Assembly (NCBI GenBank): GCA_018881555.1
Contig: JACAXG010000079.1
Location: 1,934,795-1,998,794, forward strand
Direction of reading: 5' to 3'
DNA: 64,000 nucleotides
Source: Amblyornis subalaris
Taxonomy: Eukaryota; Chordata; Aves; Passeriformes; Ptilonorhynchidae
Below are positions 50,301-63,303 of this stretch, piece by piece. A program made the position numbers and the translations under genes. Under the pieces are notes generated by a model, which saw nothing but the letters and a program-made list of their open reading frames with translations, made no database searches and was not told where the DNA came from. Position 1 is the first letter of the stretch. Each line of letters begins with the position of its first letter.

Positions 50301-51560
50301 GGCAGGCAGAGCACCTCTTGCTGACCTTCCTGCTGACATTGCTGTGCAGTGATGCTCAGAACGTTCCTCCAGCACTGCAAGGAGGAGCACGGGGAGCAGC
50401 ATCTGTCCCCCAGGGCAGCTGTGTTGCAACACCACAGACCTCTGACTCTGCTGCACTGAAAACAGCAATTCTAAGTAAATTTCCAGATCTGAGCTTTTTT
50501 CAGGAACTGGAGTGTTTGGTGAACTCTCTAAACTGCCAACACAACATATATGTCTATCAAAAATATTGGCTTGATAAAAGTAGACGGTGACATACTCTGC
50601 CCACAAGTGCTTCTCCTAATTTACCCTTGAGAATTTAAACTTTCAGATAATCACCCTTGGGAGTGTAACCCTTCTGAACGCAATCATAGTTTGCACTTTA
50701 AGATTTGATTGGGTATTCTGAGCTACTTCCCTTTTTCTGGTCAAATATAAGCCACAAATTACATTTAGTACATTAATTTAGACTACTTAATCTTATATGT
50801 AGCTATGTATATATTTTTTTCTTTTCTGAAAGACTCTGAAAAGGTTCTGAAATCTTTTCATTTTTGACTGTTTTAAAGCTGTTTATGAAAAAAAATAAAT
50901 TAAACAAACTAAAAAGAAAACAGAATTAAATAACAAAAAGACAGAAAACAATGTATTATACATGGTTCTGTTGTGGTTTAATAATAAAATGTTAATGCAA
51001 TTAAACAAATTACTTTCTGTACTTCATAGTGATTCTTGTAATGAGATGATGTGTTAGGGCAAGAGAGAAGTTCTGAAATTTGTTTTTTTAATTACCTATG
51101 CACAAAGTTTAGGAGCTTAAGAATACCAAATGAGAACCTTGTATTTTCTGGATTTTGTGAGGCATGACTTGGAGAAATGTTCTGTTTTCTTTCCTAAAGA
51201 AAAACAACAGATAAATATTAGTATATAACAGAACACCAAGAATCAGTGAAATGTATTGTACAATGAGATGCCAGTCTTTCTACACTATTTTTTCAGCAAC
51301 ATCTGCTTAACAGTCTGCTCTTTGAATGGAACTGATCTAAATTACAGATGGGCCAAAACTGCTTTTCAGGGGCAAATTTGGCCTGATTTTAAAAGGCTTC
51401 TTATTGATTGAAAGTGGATCTGGAATCAGGCAGAGCTAGATGAGGGCCAGTTATCAGCAGATTCCATTATGCGGTGCAGAGGGACTTTCAGCTGGAGCTC
51501 TGTGTGGCCCCTGCAAGTTAAGCATATGCTTTAGTGCTTTGCAGGACTCGTGCCAGAGAT

Positions 51561-51582
51561 CTCCATCCTTTGCAGGATGGAG
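51561..51582. repeat. Perfect hairpin, 9-bp stem and 4-nt loop
   Basis: CTCCATCCT pairs exactly with AGGATGGAG across TTGC. The stem does not extend beyond 9 bp. No flanking feature suggests a role. Confidence 0.85.
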
Positions 51583-53754
51583 TTACCAAGCTGATGGACA
51601 TACTCCAAAACTGGACAGAAAAAGCAGCAGATGAAAAACCTTAACTGAAGGTTTATTTTCTCCTGAATGGCCAAGAACAGAGTGGTCCTCTTAAAAGTGT
51701 TTGTGAGGGGATTACAGTACTGCCATTCAAAGCTGCCACATGCAGTGCATCGTTTCTAACCAAAGACAAAAGAGATTTGAAATGCTGATAGACCTTACTA
51801 ATTGATACAGGCTGCAGGTAGACTGATGCAGAGAAAAAACCCTTCTGTTATAAAAGCCATGGCTGTTACACCTTACAAGATGAGAATATGTGAAAGTAGT
51901 CAAATCTTTCTGAGGAGAAAAAGAAAAAATGTACAAAGAAGCAACCATAGATTGTTTCAAAACCAGGAGTGTTAGACCCAAGAGGGTTCAGGGGTGACAA
52001 AGAGGACACACACAGGCAATGCCAACTCAGCCTTGGAAATCTGAGATTCTGATTTGCTCATTTCTCCTGCTTTCATTTTTCTCCTGTCTTGGCTGAAGGG
52101 TTTGTGTTTAATAACATCATTTGCATCAGTGTGTCCCAACAGACCAAGGTACTAGGGCTGGGAGAGATTAGCATGGTAATCTCATTCTGATGGATAAAAT
52201 TAGCAAAGATATTCCCCTGAACTAAGGGCTGCCATTGGTGAGCTGCTGTGCTTAGAATCAATTACTAAATTACTTTGAGCTCTAAGTCGACAGTAACAGA
52301 AAAAAATTGGCATCGACCGAAGTGAAATAAGATAAAAAATATGCGATCATTAAATCTCTCACTACTATTCGCGAATGTGACTCACAAGAACTGCACAAAA
52401 AATAAGGCAGAATTTAATTTTTAACAGTGGTCCCTGTCATCATTTCAACCAGAGCTGCTCAGTGCATGGGAGCACAGCTCAGCCTTGCTGTCCAGCTGCT
52501 TGAAGGAAGAACTGGGCTGCTGGCAGCTTCCACCCTGTGCTGAGCATGGCACACCATGAGGAGTGAGAGCCAGAAGACTGGCTTCTGTGTGTGCAGAGCA
52601 GGACAGAGAAAGGCTTTGCCAAGGCATAAAGCCTTCCTTCATGCTGTAATTATCTGCACTCAGTGCAAGCACATCACAGGTGTTTAATGCTTTGCAAACA
52701 TGGAGAAGGGTAAGTCCCTGCCTCAAACGGCACAGTCTGGAGGTTTCCTGTGCATACACACACAAAATTCATAGTAGTGTGTAAGGCCTTATGTACTCAA
52801 TTTGCTTGCTCTAGCACAAAATTTTAAAAAATTAAATGAATTCTAGTATTACAGCAAAAGATATCTTAAGAGCAACGTCATACTGTTCATAGCATAGTCA
52901 GGGGTTTGTCCAGGGTTAAAAATGTCCAAAATCTCTGATCTTCACTCTACGCAGACCATCACTACCAATTTGACATGCTGGGCAAGTGCTCCGCAGTGAC
53001 AGAGATGGTCAGAAGCACCTGCACTTGCGTTGTTATGGCTGAGCTTTTGGAAGTATCTACATATTTCAGATCGCTGATTTTTGACTGCTCCAGCTGAGAC
53101 CACTGACACACAAGTCTGGTTTTCAGAAAATGCAAGACTTTTGAAGCTTCTCCAGTTGAATATATGCACTTAGACACCTCTCAGATCACTAGCTGCTTCT
53201 ACAGACCTTCTAGACTAAAGTCACAGGAGCTGTAAATAAATACTCAGTCCGTCTTTTCTGGAATAGATGAAATGTGAAAGAGAAAACCAAAATAATAATT
53301 ACCATGTTACCCAGAATGTAGGACATGTAACATCCTCACTACCTTTGCTACAGTTATGAAATAAATAGGCTTCAGAATGAAAAATACCCAACTAACACGC
53401 GATCAGTAGGATAGCAGGGATGTAGAAAAAAGATACGTGAAAGAACCTTTTATGAGCTTTACACACTGGGAATCACAGTAGCATAAGTAATTGATAATAT
53501 TATTAGCACAGTATACATATCAGCTGTCGGGATATTATGAGGACTGAATCCAATCTCTGTTGAGGGAGTCAGGGTCAACATCATTAACTATAGATCCTGT
53601 CCTGGTTTACATATAGAGCCCTCAGGCCAAGTGTCTGCCAGATACATCTCTATAGATGTGCATAGCTATAGGACATACAGGGGGCTAATCACACACATCA
53701 GTAATAGACAACAAGCTTTTGTTTATCTGAAGGTTTACTGGAATTAACTGATTA

Positions 53755-53769
53755 GTGTCAACTTGACAC
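53755..53769. repeat. 15-bp palindrome with inverted TGTCA sites
   Basis: GTGTCAA and TTGACAC are exact reverse complements around one C. Each arm carries TGTCA, the core of TALE-homeodomain (MEIS/TGIF) sites, so it could be a paired binding site or chance. Confidence 0.75.
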
Positions 53770-54074
53770 AATAACTTTTGTCTACAATGTAGTAGATCAT
53801 TTTGATGGTTTTATTGATGGAGTGTTGACTAACGTAAATTGTAAGGGTAGTTGAATGAAGTAGGAAACATTTAAGTTAAACAGAAATTGAAAAAGCTACT
53901 AGCAAACATATCTTTAAAATGTCGCTTTCTGCACCCTTACAGATGCTATGATAAGGATAACAACAACAGTAAGTAGGGAGAATTGACAATGGAAATAGAC
54001 ACCACCTATTCATAAATTTATCTCTCACCTAAATCCTCAGATGATATCCTGATGTTAAAACTAGCATAAGATAA

Positions 54075-54130
54075 ATTTGGAGATAATATCTCCAAATCCA
54101 AAAATATCTCCAAAGAGATAATATCTCTTT
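54075..54130. repeat. Two adjacent palindromes sharing GAGATAATATCTC
   Basis: The first (54075-54097) has perfect 11-bp arms around one A; the second (54112-54130) has perfect 9-bp arms around one A. Both contain the same 13-base centre GAGATAATATCTC, and a third half-copy (AATATCTCC) lies between them. Each centre holds AGATA and TATCT, an inverted pair of GATA-factor cores. Internal duplication of a palindromic unit is the simplest origin. Confidence 0.9.
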
Positions 54131-57100
54131 CTGAAAATAATATCAGTCTAGTAAAAGAAAATAGAAAATTAAGTAAAAAACATTTATTTACCTAAAATAG
54201 TGGTCCAATTTAGAATAGAAGTATGAAAAATATTTAAGACAAATGTCTGTTGGGGTAAAATTCTTCACATAAATTCATTAGATTTATAACATTACTTTCT
54301 GTTTCTTGTTAGATATAATTAGTTTCTTCCATAGTTAATATGGAACACACTGCTTTCCTCTACTGGGTGTCAAATAGCTTTTATGAACTAGCCTGGGCTT
54401 TCTGTTTCCATGGCTTTACACTGTGGTTCAGAGTTCATGATTTAAAACTACACATGATCATATTCATCTTCTAACATAAATAGCAATAGACTTCTTTTCT
54501 GGCTTAGCTATTGGATTATTCATTGAAACTGTTGGGCAATCTCCTTTGAAAGTAAGCTCAGAAAATACAGCCATTATGTTGTGAATACTTCAAATAACTG
54601 AAAGATACTATATGGTCTACTATACTTATATTCTGCTATAAGTATCAGAAAACCAATTCACATTCTTTTATAACCTCAAAATCACCTTTCTTCCCTTTCC
54701 AGGCACAAACTATTCTCCCCACAATAGCAAGTCAAAACCGTTAGGCCAAGACAAGGGGGATACTGTGTGTCACAAAACGAAGTAATTAAATTTAGGCAGT
54801 ATTATCAATGATGCCCAATTCCAACTGTTGAAGCTGCCGTTAGTAACCCCAGTCTGTCCCTCTATCAAAAAGCTATTTATTCTTCATTACTGGTCATCCC
54901 TGGGTTATAGGGATTCATTGTCATTGTAGTAACTTAGAGGAGGAACAGTTAGTGAAATGATATTTTGGAAATAGCCATATCATAGCTCATGGTCAAAGAC
55001 GTCTTGAGTCACAGCTTTCCAGCAGTTGTCAGTAATGGTGAAATCTTGTTTGTACCATCAACCTTGAGAATTCGTTACATTTGTTCAGATTATAGCAGTG
55101 TAATAGAGAGGGGAATTATGTCACCAGAGAAAGGCATCCCACTGTAGAGATCCCATCCCTGCGATTCCTATAGCAGTCTATATGCAAGGTCTGCAAAAGT
55201 GTGGACAAAACATGCTGTGCCCTGGGGACACAGACCGCCCACTTTAGACCAGAAATACCCAAACCAACAGGGTTCCACTTTGGCCATAGGCAAAAGTGTA
55301 GGTATGACTTCCTCTTGATCTGTCTCAAAACTATTCCTGCCTCCTCACCACAGCACATGTCTGAGAGAGCCTAACTTCCAGTACCAAGATTTCAAAAGGT
55401 TTTCTCTGACACGTCTTTGAATCTGAGGGTGTGCAAAGTAACAAGAGCTTATTACATGGAAGACAATGGAAGTAAGTGGATGCTTAGAAAGGTTGTTCCA
55501 TTTTTGAAGAAACACAAATTAAATTAATTAATTTTGTGTGCCTTTTACCAAAGAGTACGTTGATGCATCAAAGAAACCTCAGCCCTTCTCCAGTGACATC
55601 TGACTTAGCAGTTTTCTCCATTCAAATATTAATGTTAAACCCTAGGACTTGGTCAGAGCTTAGTGGTACTTGTCTATTTATTAGACATAAACGTACTCAA
55701 GTCCATATTTGTTTGAAACTGGCAATATAAATTTTCAGCCCAGATTTCTGCCTAGTTACTAGAAAAAATAGCTTTAAATGTTTGGCTCTTTGGTGTTTCT
55801 TTAAAGCTAGAAGAAAAGGCGTCAATTTTGGAAAGCAAAATGTTTCAGATGGTTAACTCTAGCCAAGTCTCTTGCACCATACAAACAAAACAAATAACTT
55901 TTATCCTGCTTTATAAAGTTGGTTCCAGGCAAAGGTACATTACCTTTCTTAAATATTTCGGTTCATTTTAAACAGGATGTTAAAATATTTGGCTGTTGAT
56001 TTTCTGTGGCCCCTATGTGCCATTATTTGCATTATAAATGTTCTATCATCATAAGATCAGGTCAGAAGCAGCTGATAAGATGCAAACAATACAGTACAAC
56101 TTACTCTTGTGGAATAGCTTTTATAGAAAACATAAAAGAACCTTTTACATGTAACTATGCACTTTCAAACACGATTCTCAATTGTGCACAGTAGTGCTCA
56201 ATTAAGTAGAAGTATGGAAAGAAATAAAAAAAATATTTGTGGTCTATACAATGGCCAGGTACAACACACTACAGCAGTACTATGGAGCAGGAGAATGGAA
56301 GGGAATGACATCACTTTTCCTGATGGTGTCTGGGAAAGGTGGGTTTCGTGAACTCTGATTCCTTCCTGACAGTCCCCAAAGAACTGGAAGGAAGCAGATA
56401 TTGCAAGTGTAAGCAACAATCCAGAGAGATGTTTGGGATCTCTAGAAGATGCAGATGATGCTCTGCTAGTGCAGAAATATGCCTTAAATGTATGACTGAG
56501 ACAAATATCGCATGTATACACCCATTACATTTATCAAATTGTAGCTGTTTCTGTAGTGGAAAGGAGAAATCAGTTCATGCCACGAGAAGTATGGACTTCT
56601 TCACCGTGAACTTCAGCACATCCTTTTTCTACAGCAAATCTCCCAGCATCTACAGGGTGAAGGTTTGTTTTAAGCTCTTATATGAGAGGGAATTTATTTT
56701 TCCACAAATACTTCCTCCTCAGATCTATTTTGAATGCAGTGTCCTCTCAATGTCTTCCGATGGTTTTCATTCCTTTAGCAACTTGTTCTTTATTCTGTCC
56801 TCTGCTGCCTCCTTGTTTCTTTTCCTCTGTATACATGACTTTCAGGAGATGTCTGAGCACACAGCTCTCTCTGCATACTTTTTCTTCTGCCTTAAATTTT
56901 TCTTCAAGATTACTTTTGCCATCTCTTTTCTCATTTCACCAGCAACATTGACAGCTAAAGGTGCGTATTCTAATCGTTGAGTATCTTGGTTCCAAACACC
57001 ACTGAAGAGTTTTCTTGCACCTTCCGTCACCCTGCTAGAGCATTCAAAAATATGAGATATGTAATAATGGAAGATATTTCTTATAATTTTTCAGTGATCT

Positions 57101-57246
57101 TACTGTGTAGAAGCAACACAAAGCAACTTGGTGTCCAGTATAAACATACTTAGCAAAGGTTCAGCACACTAAATAATATGAAATGCACAGGTAATATCTC
57201 ATTCAAATATGAAACAGTTATCTTGATTGCAAAATATTCTGTAATC

Positions 57247-57274
57247 ATTAAGACCAAAGTCTTTTGGTCTTAAT
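57247..57274. repeat. Perfect hairpin, 12-bp stem and 4-nt loop
   Basis: ATTAAGACCAAA pairs exactly with TTTGGTCTTAAT across GTCT. It is the longest perfect tight stem I noticed in the window. An RNA from either strand would fold here, though 12 bp is too short for a canonical pre-miRNA. Confidence 0.9.
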
Positions 57275-58649
57275 TTTTACTTTAAATTATTTTCACTTAC
57301 TCTGAGTAAAAATACTTTAATACGCATTGCCCCATTATTCTGTATTGAATAGCAATCTTAAATTAGAATAACAAATAAAAAGGAAAGCTTCAAAATTGCA
57401 GATAGTTATGAATTTAAAAGACCATTTATCATTATGATTGAATTATTTTTTGGGTTGGCATAAATAGAGAAGTAATCATGAGAGATATAGTTTGTATTTC
57501 AGTGTAATATAAAGGATGCATATTATATAAAATGAGAGGGAACAAAAAGTTTTGCTCATCCCAGGATTATAATTATTGCCAAAATTTCTCATTGGTTCAA
57601 ATACAAAGAACTTCATTCAGTAGCTAACAAGGCCTTTTTCAAGCAAATTCCTCTTGGCCTCATAATTTTCTCTACAGTTTTCACAGTCTTACAGACAAAT
57701 CACAGCTGCCCAATGGCAAAATTCATCCATCATGATATACTATTAGATGTATATTCCATGCCTTTTTAGGTATGTGGGGGAGTGTGCATATGATGTAATG
57801 ATGTGCAAAATGCAGAATACACATTATTTAAAATATAAGATGAAAATGCTATTTCAATCACTGCTAATTTGCATTTCATATTCCCAAAACATCACAATAC
57901 TATTATAAGGTATTGATCCAAGCATGATCATTTGATTTCACATCAATACTAATATGACTTTTCTGTGATCTGTTGACATGTGGGATTTTCTGAGTGAAAT
58001 ACATACATACCAATATCCAACTATTTTCACCAGTAAAAGTGGATTCAGCTGTTCTGTGTGAAAAACTGTTGGTAAAAATGTAGATCACTCTGTCCCAAAA
58101 CTTGAATTAGATTTTACTGGTAGACTTAGATTTATATTCTTACTGCTTTCACAAATCGCTTTAATTTACCTCTTTGATATGGTGCTGTCTTTCTGATACC
58201 TTTTGTTGGCTGGAGCCGTATTCAGTATCCCAAGCACGCAGTATGGGTAGCAAAAGCAGTTATGCCATTTAGGAGCAAGAGTCCCTCAAAATCTCATTCC
58301 CATCCTCATTGAGGTTGTTCAGGACCTGACATAAATACAACTGGAATAACAGCCTTCCACCGAGCCTCTCTGAATTATGTAAATAATACAGTTTATTGTG
58401 AAACAGTTTTTGCTTTGATGATTTTTGCATACAGATGCCAAAGTCAAATGGGTCCCAACCCCCCATTTCTTCTCTCCCACTAGATANGCATGCTGAATTG
58501 TACTCAAATAGCCTTCAATCTTCTCAACATTGTTGACGCACTTCTTCCTACTAAATCCCTGTTTTCAACACTACCCAAGAGTTTCAGCTGACAGCATTCT
58601 GTTGATTTTTCCTGGTCGTTGCCAGCTTGAAACCTACCCATTGATGGGG

Positions 58650-58720
58650 ATAATTATGGAATGGTTTGGGTTGGAAGGGGACCTTGAAGAGTACCCACCT
58701 TTTCTGCAGCTATCCAGACA
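58650..58720 (-). mobile_element. Degraded CR1 LINE 3'-end fragment
   Basis: GGAATGGTTTGGGTTGGAAG followed by GGGACCTTGAAGAG matches the reverse complement of the CR1 3' region near its end. The terminal octamers are reduced to TTATGGAAT, and the downstream CACCTCCCACTAG phrase is not recognisable beyond about 58700. Same orientation as the 29.2 kb copy, but older. Confidence 0.7.
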
Positions 58721-60552
58721 GACATCCCTTTCCTCGCTTCTACACATGCAGATACCCACAGAGCCAAGACAGTCTCTGCTAAAGACAACAGCAACACCTC
58801 CATTAATTTATTTGGAGCAGACTTGGATCTTAATGGCACAGAAAATCTGAAGGGGAGAATGCAGCATATCTGGGAAGAGTGCTTTCTATGTGCTGATGAT
58901 TCTCAGTTGCTTTACTGTCACAGAAATCAGCACACAGAATGCAATTGCTTTGACCGCTCCTGACTATCTAGAGGATCTGAGTGAAAAACAACTGAAAATG
59001 GATTTATCACAGATTCATCCCAGAATGAGCCATCCCAGTTTCCTCACAGAAGCCAGAGGACTCAAGCAACAGACAGAGATTGTCACTTATCTCAGGTGAG
59101 ATGTACTTCTTTCTCACCATCTGCCAAGACCTGAAAATGGTTTACAACCTCAAAGTCCGGCTGCAACCATTGCTGCTTCTGCATTGCAGGGTTACTGATG
59201 GGGACTTTTCCACATTTTGTTACATATGACAGAGCTGTGACCCTTCCTTCCCACATGGAGTTATAGTTCATGTTGAAGACCGCCAAGAAGCTGAAATAAG
59301 GGTCCAGTCCCTGCATGGGACAGGCCAATACAGTCATAACATTCACCCTGAATTCCAGGCACCATTTTCCTCTATGCTTTCAGATGGAGTCCATGTTGCA
59401 GGAAGATAAACCCCCAAGAATTTCAGGCTCATCTGGCTTCAAAACTTACTTCCAGCTCCACTGGCATTCTAAATCAAACCTGGAATATCAGAAGTAATAA
59501 AACCAAGACTAAATCCAATGAGATACATTGCATAGAAATAACATTTCTGTGCCCCGCTCCCTCCTGCCCCCCAGTTACTAGGTAAAAACTTAATCAGGGC
59601 TCCAGAATCTACCTAGCAGGGGATAAATTCTAGTGGCTGATCCACAGTAATTTAAATTATGTTGTGAGTTCATTAGAGCTCTATCATCTCCTATTTGGTT
59701 CTCTAAATACCCTGCGTATAAACACAATGCATATTAGTGTATGTCCTACGGTCTACTTATTTTCACACATCACTTTATTCACTTTTGAAGATATCAGCAT
59801 GCTTCAATATACAATTGCAGAACCTGAAACTCAATTAATGTGCTATTTACATGAGTATTAACTAGAACAATATCTATAAATGCATTAGGAAAAAATTTTC
59901 TTACAGATTGTAAATAAACTTTTAAGAACTGACCCAGTGCCAATCCTTTCAGCACGTGTCTAGATATGGGCAATTATTTTAGTTAATGACACAACACAAG
60001 GATCCAGAGCACACACATAAACCCACACTTTCCAAGAGAGATTCAAGCAGGGATTACATTAAAGGTTTTAGTAAAAACTGCAGTCTTGTTCTCATCTGGA
60101 GCTATTACCCATTAATTTTGTTTGTGAATGTAAACATATCATTTATCCATCATTTACGGCTGCTTCACATCAAATATAATCAGCTTATGGAAGATATGTG
60201 GTCAGCATAAAAAAAAAGATGTAGATCTTACATCTGCTTTTCATATAAATTCAGCTCTGCCTCCTCTTGTCTCCAACAAATGGAAACTTCTCCTTCCCTC
60301 TTCAGTAGTGCTTGTCAGGTATTTTTTCTCCCTTTTCTGAAATTCTATTAGAGGGAGTCTGCGTTTGACCACTGAGGATATGAATGTCCCACCAACACAC
60401 TTCTTGCACTCCCTTAGCAAAAGATGGACATTACGTAACTTGAGATTCAATGAAGGAGTCCATGAACTCATTTTGACTGCAATAAAATTAAAACCCTGTT
60501 GATTAGCAGGAGGGTGTTGGTATACTTTCCACTTTGGGATACCTAGTAATAA
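58721..60552. other. AT-rich intergenic DNA, no gene seen
   Basis: This is ordinary intergenic sequence. Short open frames on both strands (for example 58530-58850 plus, which begins upstream and reads through the CR1 piece) match nothing known. Confidence 0.55.
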
Positions 60553-60580
60553 TTTGATTGATTGATTGATTGATTGATTA
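60553..60580. repeat. (GATT)n tetranucleotide microsatellite
   Basis: About six GATT units run without interruption. Confidence 0.93.
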
Positions 60581-62940
60581 AAATAATTTTTACTGGGAGG
60601 CTAGAAATGACCAGCTGCCAATATTATGTCACTTTTACACAGGAGCCTGGGACTGTCCATCAGGAATCATTTGCAAACTGGAGTCCTATTTGAAAGAAAA
60701 AAAGCAGAGCAAATGAAGCCAAGCTTTGATAAGTTGTCTTAGAAACAATACAGCTGATACAATCAAAACAAGCAGAAGAGCCACAGAGTGATGTAACCAG
60801 GGCTGGATCCACAATGATGAAACCCCAGCCAACAGCAGCTGGTAGACACCCAGGGACTCTTAGTGGGAATGGAGCTCTGACTCTTAGCCTGAGCAAAGTC
60901 TTCAGATTTGAATCATGAAGGAAAATGTTGCAGCCCATTGGACTAGGTGTTTCTTGCTCACCATTTAAGGCTGATTACCATTAGTCTCTCCGGCATGCAG
61001 CATTGCTCTGACCTGCTGCTCCTCACAGCCCAACAGGGCATGTTTCAGTTATGTGTGGGAGCTGCTGTATTCTTCAGTTAGCCTACACGGAGACCTTTGA
61101 TTAAACAGCTTAACACTATTTCCTTCTGCTAACCCATTCCCTTGTGTGGGAGCTGGAAGTACCTTGCCTAAGGCACAAAGCATCCCTACAGGCAGGAATT
61201 CAGGATTGGCTAACCCTGCCTCCCTGTCATTGGCTTCTTATTCTGAGAAGAGAGGCCTTTTTAACTTTCCTATGACCTCTTGACTTAGACATCGTTATCC
61301 TTCACTGTGGGAAGAACATACCTTTCCATCTTTCTTACTGTCTTGTTCAACCTCATTGGCTTCATTGACACAAACAGGCATAGATACATAAAATTGCTGT
61401 AATTGGGTCAGGCCATAGGTCTGATAGTGGCCAGCTATGATTGCTTGGAGAAAGAACAGAAGAAGCAGTGGACAAACAGAATGACCCTTCCCTTGACAAA
61501 TGTCTGCTACCAGCAGTTTCAAGGCCATCAGAGAGCTGGAGTTTGTATCCAGACCATCTATTTATGATGCAAATAGTAAAATACCAAATGACAGCTGAAC
61601 CCATAACTATTTTGAACTCATAAATATGTTTTTCATTAAACAACACGAATGTATATCTGCAATTGTAGATGACACAGATCCTTATGTGTGAGTCATAGAT
61701 GTGTTTTGCTGTGCTTCTGTATTTGCAAGGAGACAGATGGACTGGTCTTTTTTTTTTTTCCATAATAAGCACATAAAGTAATTTTTTTTCTATCAACAAG
61801 ATTTTCCCTAATTATATTTTAAGTTATTTTCATTGCACTTTCTCTCCGCTGTCCTACTCTGCTTTTTTTTTCAGAGGCCTCTCAATTTCTGTGATCCAAT
61901 CCTCTCGTTCCTCAGCCCCATTACTGATGAAGGTGTCACACCCACACTCCCAGCCTTTGTAACTAGGCTGCAGTCCTGCAAGCTGTTCAGCATTATAGAC
62001 CTGTTCTGCACTCTGCTGAAATCATAGCCTAGTCTTTAAAAGGTTCAGTAGGCTTTGACCAAATTCATCAAGCTTAGAGGCAAGACCCAATAAGAGGCAT
62101 TACTAAACCTGCCCCGGTGCACAGCACATTACTCTCTGTAACTTGCTAGTTTTGCAATACAGCACATTTCTTGTACCATTTGAAACATAATGCAGTGCTA
62201 CTATTTCTCCTGTGTGTTGCTCTGCAAGGGCATCAAGTATCCCCATACAAAATACAAAAGTGCTAGGGCTTAAAAAAAAGGCATGATATTCAATGATATT
62301 CAATATCGGTATTTATGTAACTGGGAAAAGTATTGCTCGCAAAACAGATTGTGTCATTTGAAATGTGGGTGTGTGTTTTAATTCTTGCTAACCAGTGCAG
62401 GCTGGTGCAGGTAAAGTCTCAGCTGAGTGCAGCTGGTTGGACAAGCACAATGAAACAGTGTTTCTGCTTTACCAAACATGCCCGAACTTGTGGTTGTGGG
62501 GTTTTTGTTTTCTTTGGTTTTTGGTTTTTTTTTAATTAATGGAACCAAAATTGGACAGTTCATAAGGCAAGCAAAGGCAAGGCCTCCTGTCTCCTCCCTT
62601 TCAGGTATACGAACCTTCCTGTATTCATTCCACCAGGAAACAAAGAAAAGAAGTGTCCAAGTCTGGGTCTCTCTGCCTAACTGGTCAGGAGCTGCAGGAG
62701 GGCATCTATGCTGGTGTCTGAGTCTCCATGGCACCCTGCTGGCTGCTGTCCTTCGCTCGTAATGACAGAAAGCTTTGACCCGGCCACATCTCTGCTTCTG
62801 GAGGGTAAAGCAAAGCCTTCTCTTAAGGCCATTTCAGCTCCCAGGACCCTTGTGCTGCCCCGACTGTCCTAGCAGCTGCCCAAGGAGCATTTCTGCCTTT
62901 CACATCCTCTTCCTCTGCTTAAACAATCTGCAGCTAGTAT
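60581..62940. other. AT-rich intergenic DNA, no gene seen
   Basis: The stretch includes a small tandem duplication of ATGATATTCA at 62283-62302 and T-rich tracts near 61748-61760 and 62498-62535. No gene is supported. Confidence 0.55.
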
Positions 62941-62975
62941 TTTCCTTTTCTTTTTTTCTCTTTTTTTTTTTTTCC
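62941..62975. repeat. Pyrimidine-rich (T/C) tract
   Basis: A 35-bp almost pure T/C run immediately precedes the CpG island at the right end. On the plus strand it ends in CCTAATCGCAG, which has the form of a splice acceptor (pyrimidine tract followed by CAG at about 62983-62985). Confidence 0.7.
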
Positions 62976-63029
62976 TAATCGCAGAGAGGCCTCCCCGCCT
63001 AATCTAATTCCCGCTCCTTTGTCACAAGC

Positions 63030-63050
63030 AGATGTCACTTTTACATCTGT
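63030..63050. promoter_or_regulatory. Palindromic pair of CANNTG E-boxes
   Basis: CAGATGT (63030-63036) and ACATCTG (63044-63050) are exact reverse complements separated by 7 bp, so the two CAGATG E-box cores face each other with a fixed spacing. The motif is typical for basic helix-loop-helix factors. It stands at the left edge of the CpG island, a plausible promoter-proximal position. Confidence 0.45.
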
Positions 63051-63079
63051 GCGTCTGCTCAATCGCCCTGTCTCCTNCA

Positions 63080-63224
63080 GCCCAGCAGATGTTGCCGCGG
63101 CCGCCGCGGCCGAGGGGAAAAGCAAAGCGCAGATCCCTCTGCTGGCCGCCACCCGAAAGCCACGGCCGCGCCGCCGGGAGAGGGACGGAGCAATAGAAAA
63201 GAATATTATTATTACTATTATTAC

Positions 63225-63303
<79 letters not shown>

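Larger units (their letters stand above)
42646..58649. other. AT-rich gene-poor DNA, no confirmed gene
   Basis: This is the core of the desert. It holds the perfect inverted repeats listed at 46.8, 46.9, 51.56, 53.76, 54.1 and 57.25 kb, a tandem duplication at 47.33 kb and one coding-like minus-strand stretch at 56.84-57.06 kb that I could not identify. The plus frame at 49128-49460 overlaps others and is unconvincing. No LTR or CR1 copy was recognised inside it. Confidence 0.5.

Noticed and set aside
50291..50590. Plus-strand frame with a signal-peptide-like Leu-rich start
   Set aside because: It opens on a GTG, the in-frame ATG context is absent, and a longer antisense frame covers the same DNA.
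57247..57274. Pre-miRNA hairpin
   Set aside because: The stem is only 12 bp with a 4-nt loop; pre-miRNA stems are about 22 bp or more, and flanking bases do not extend the pairing.
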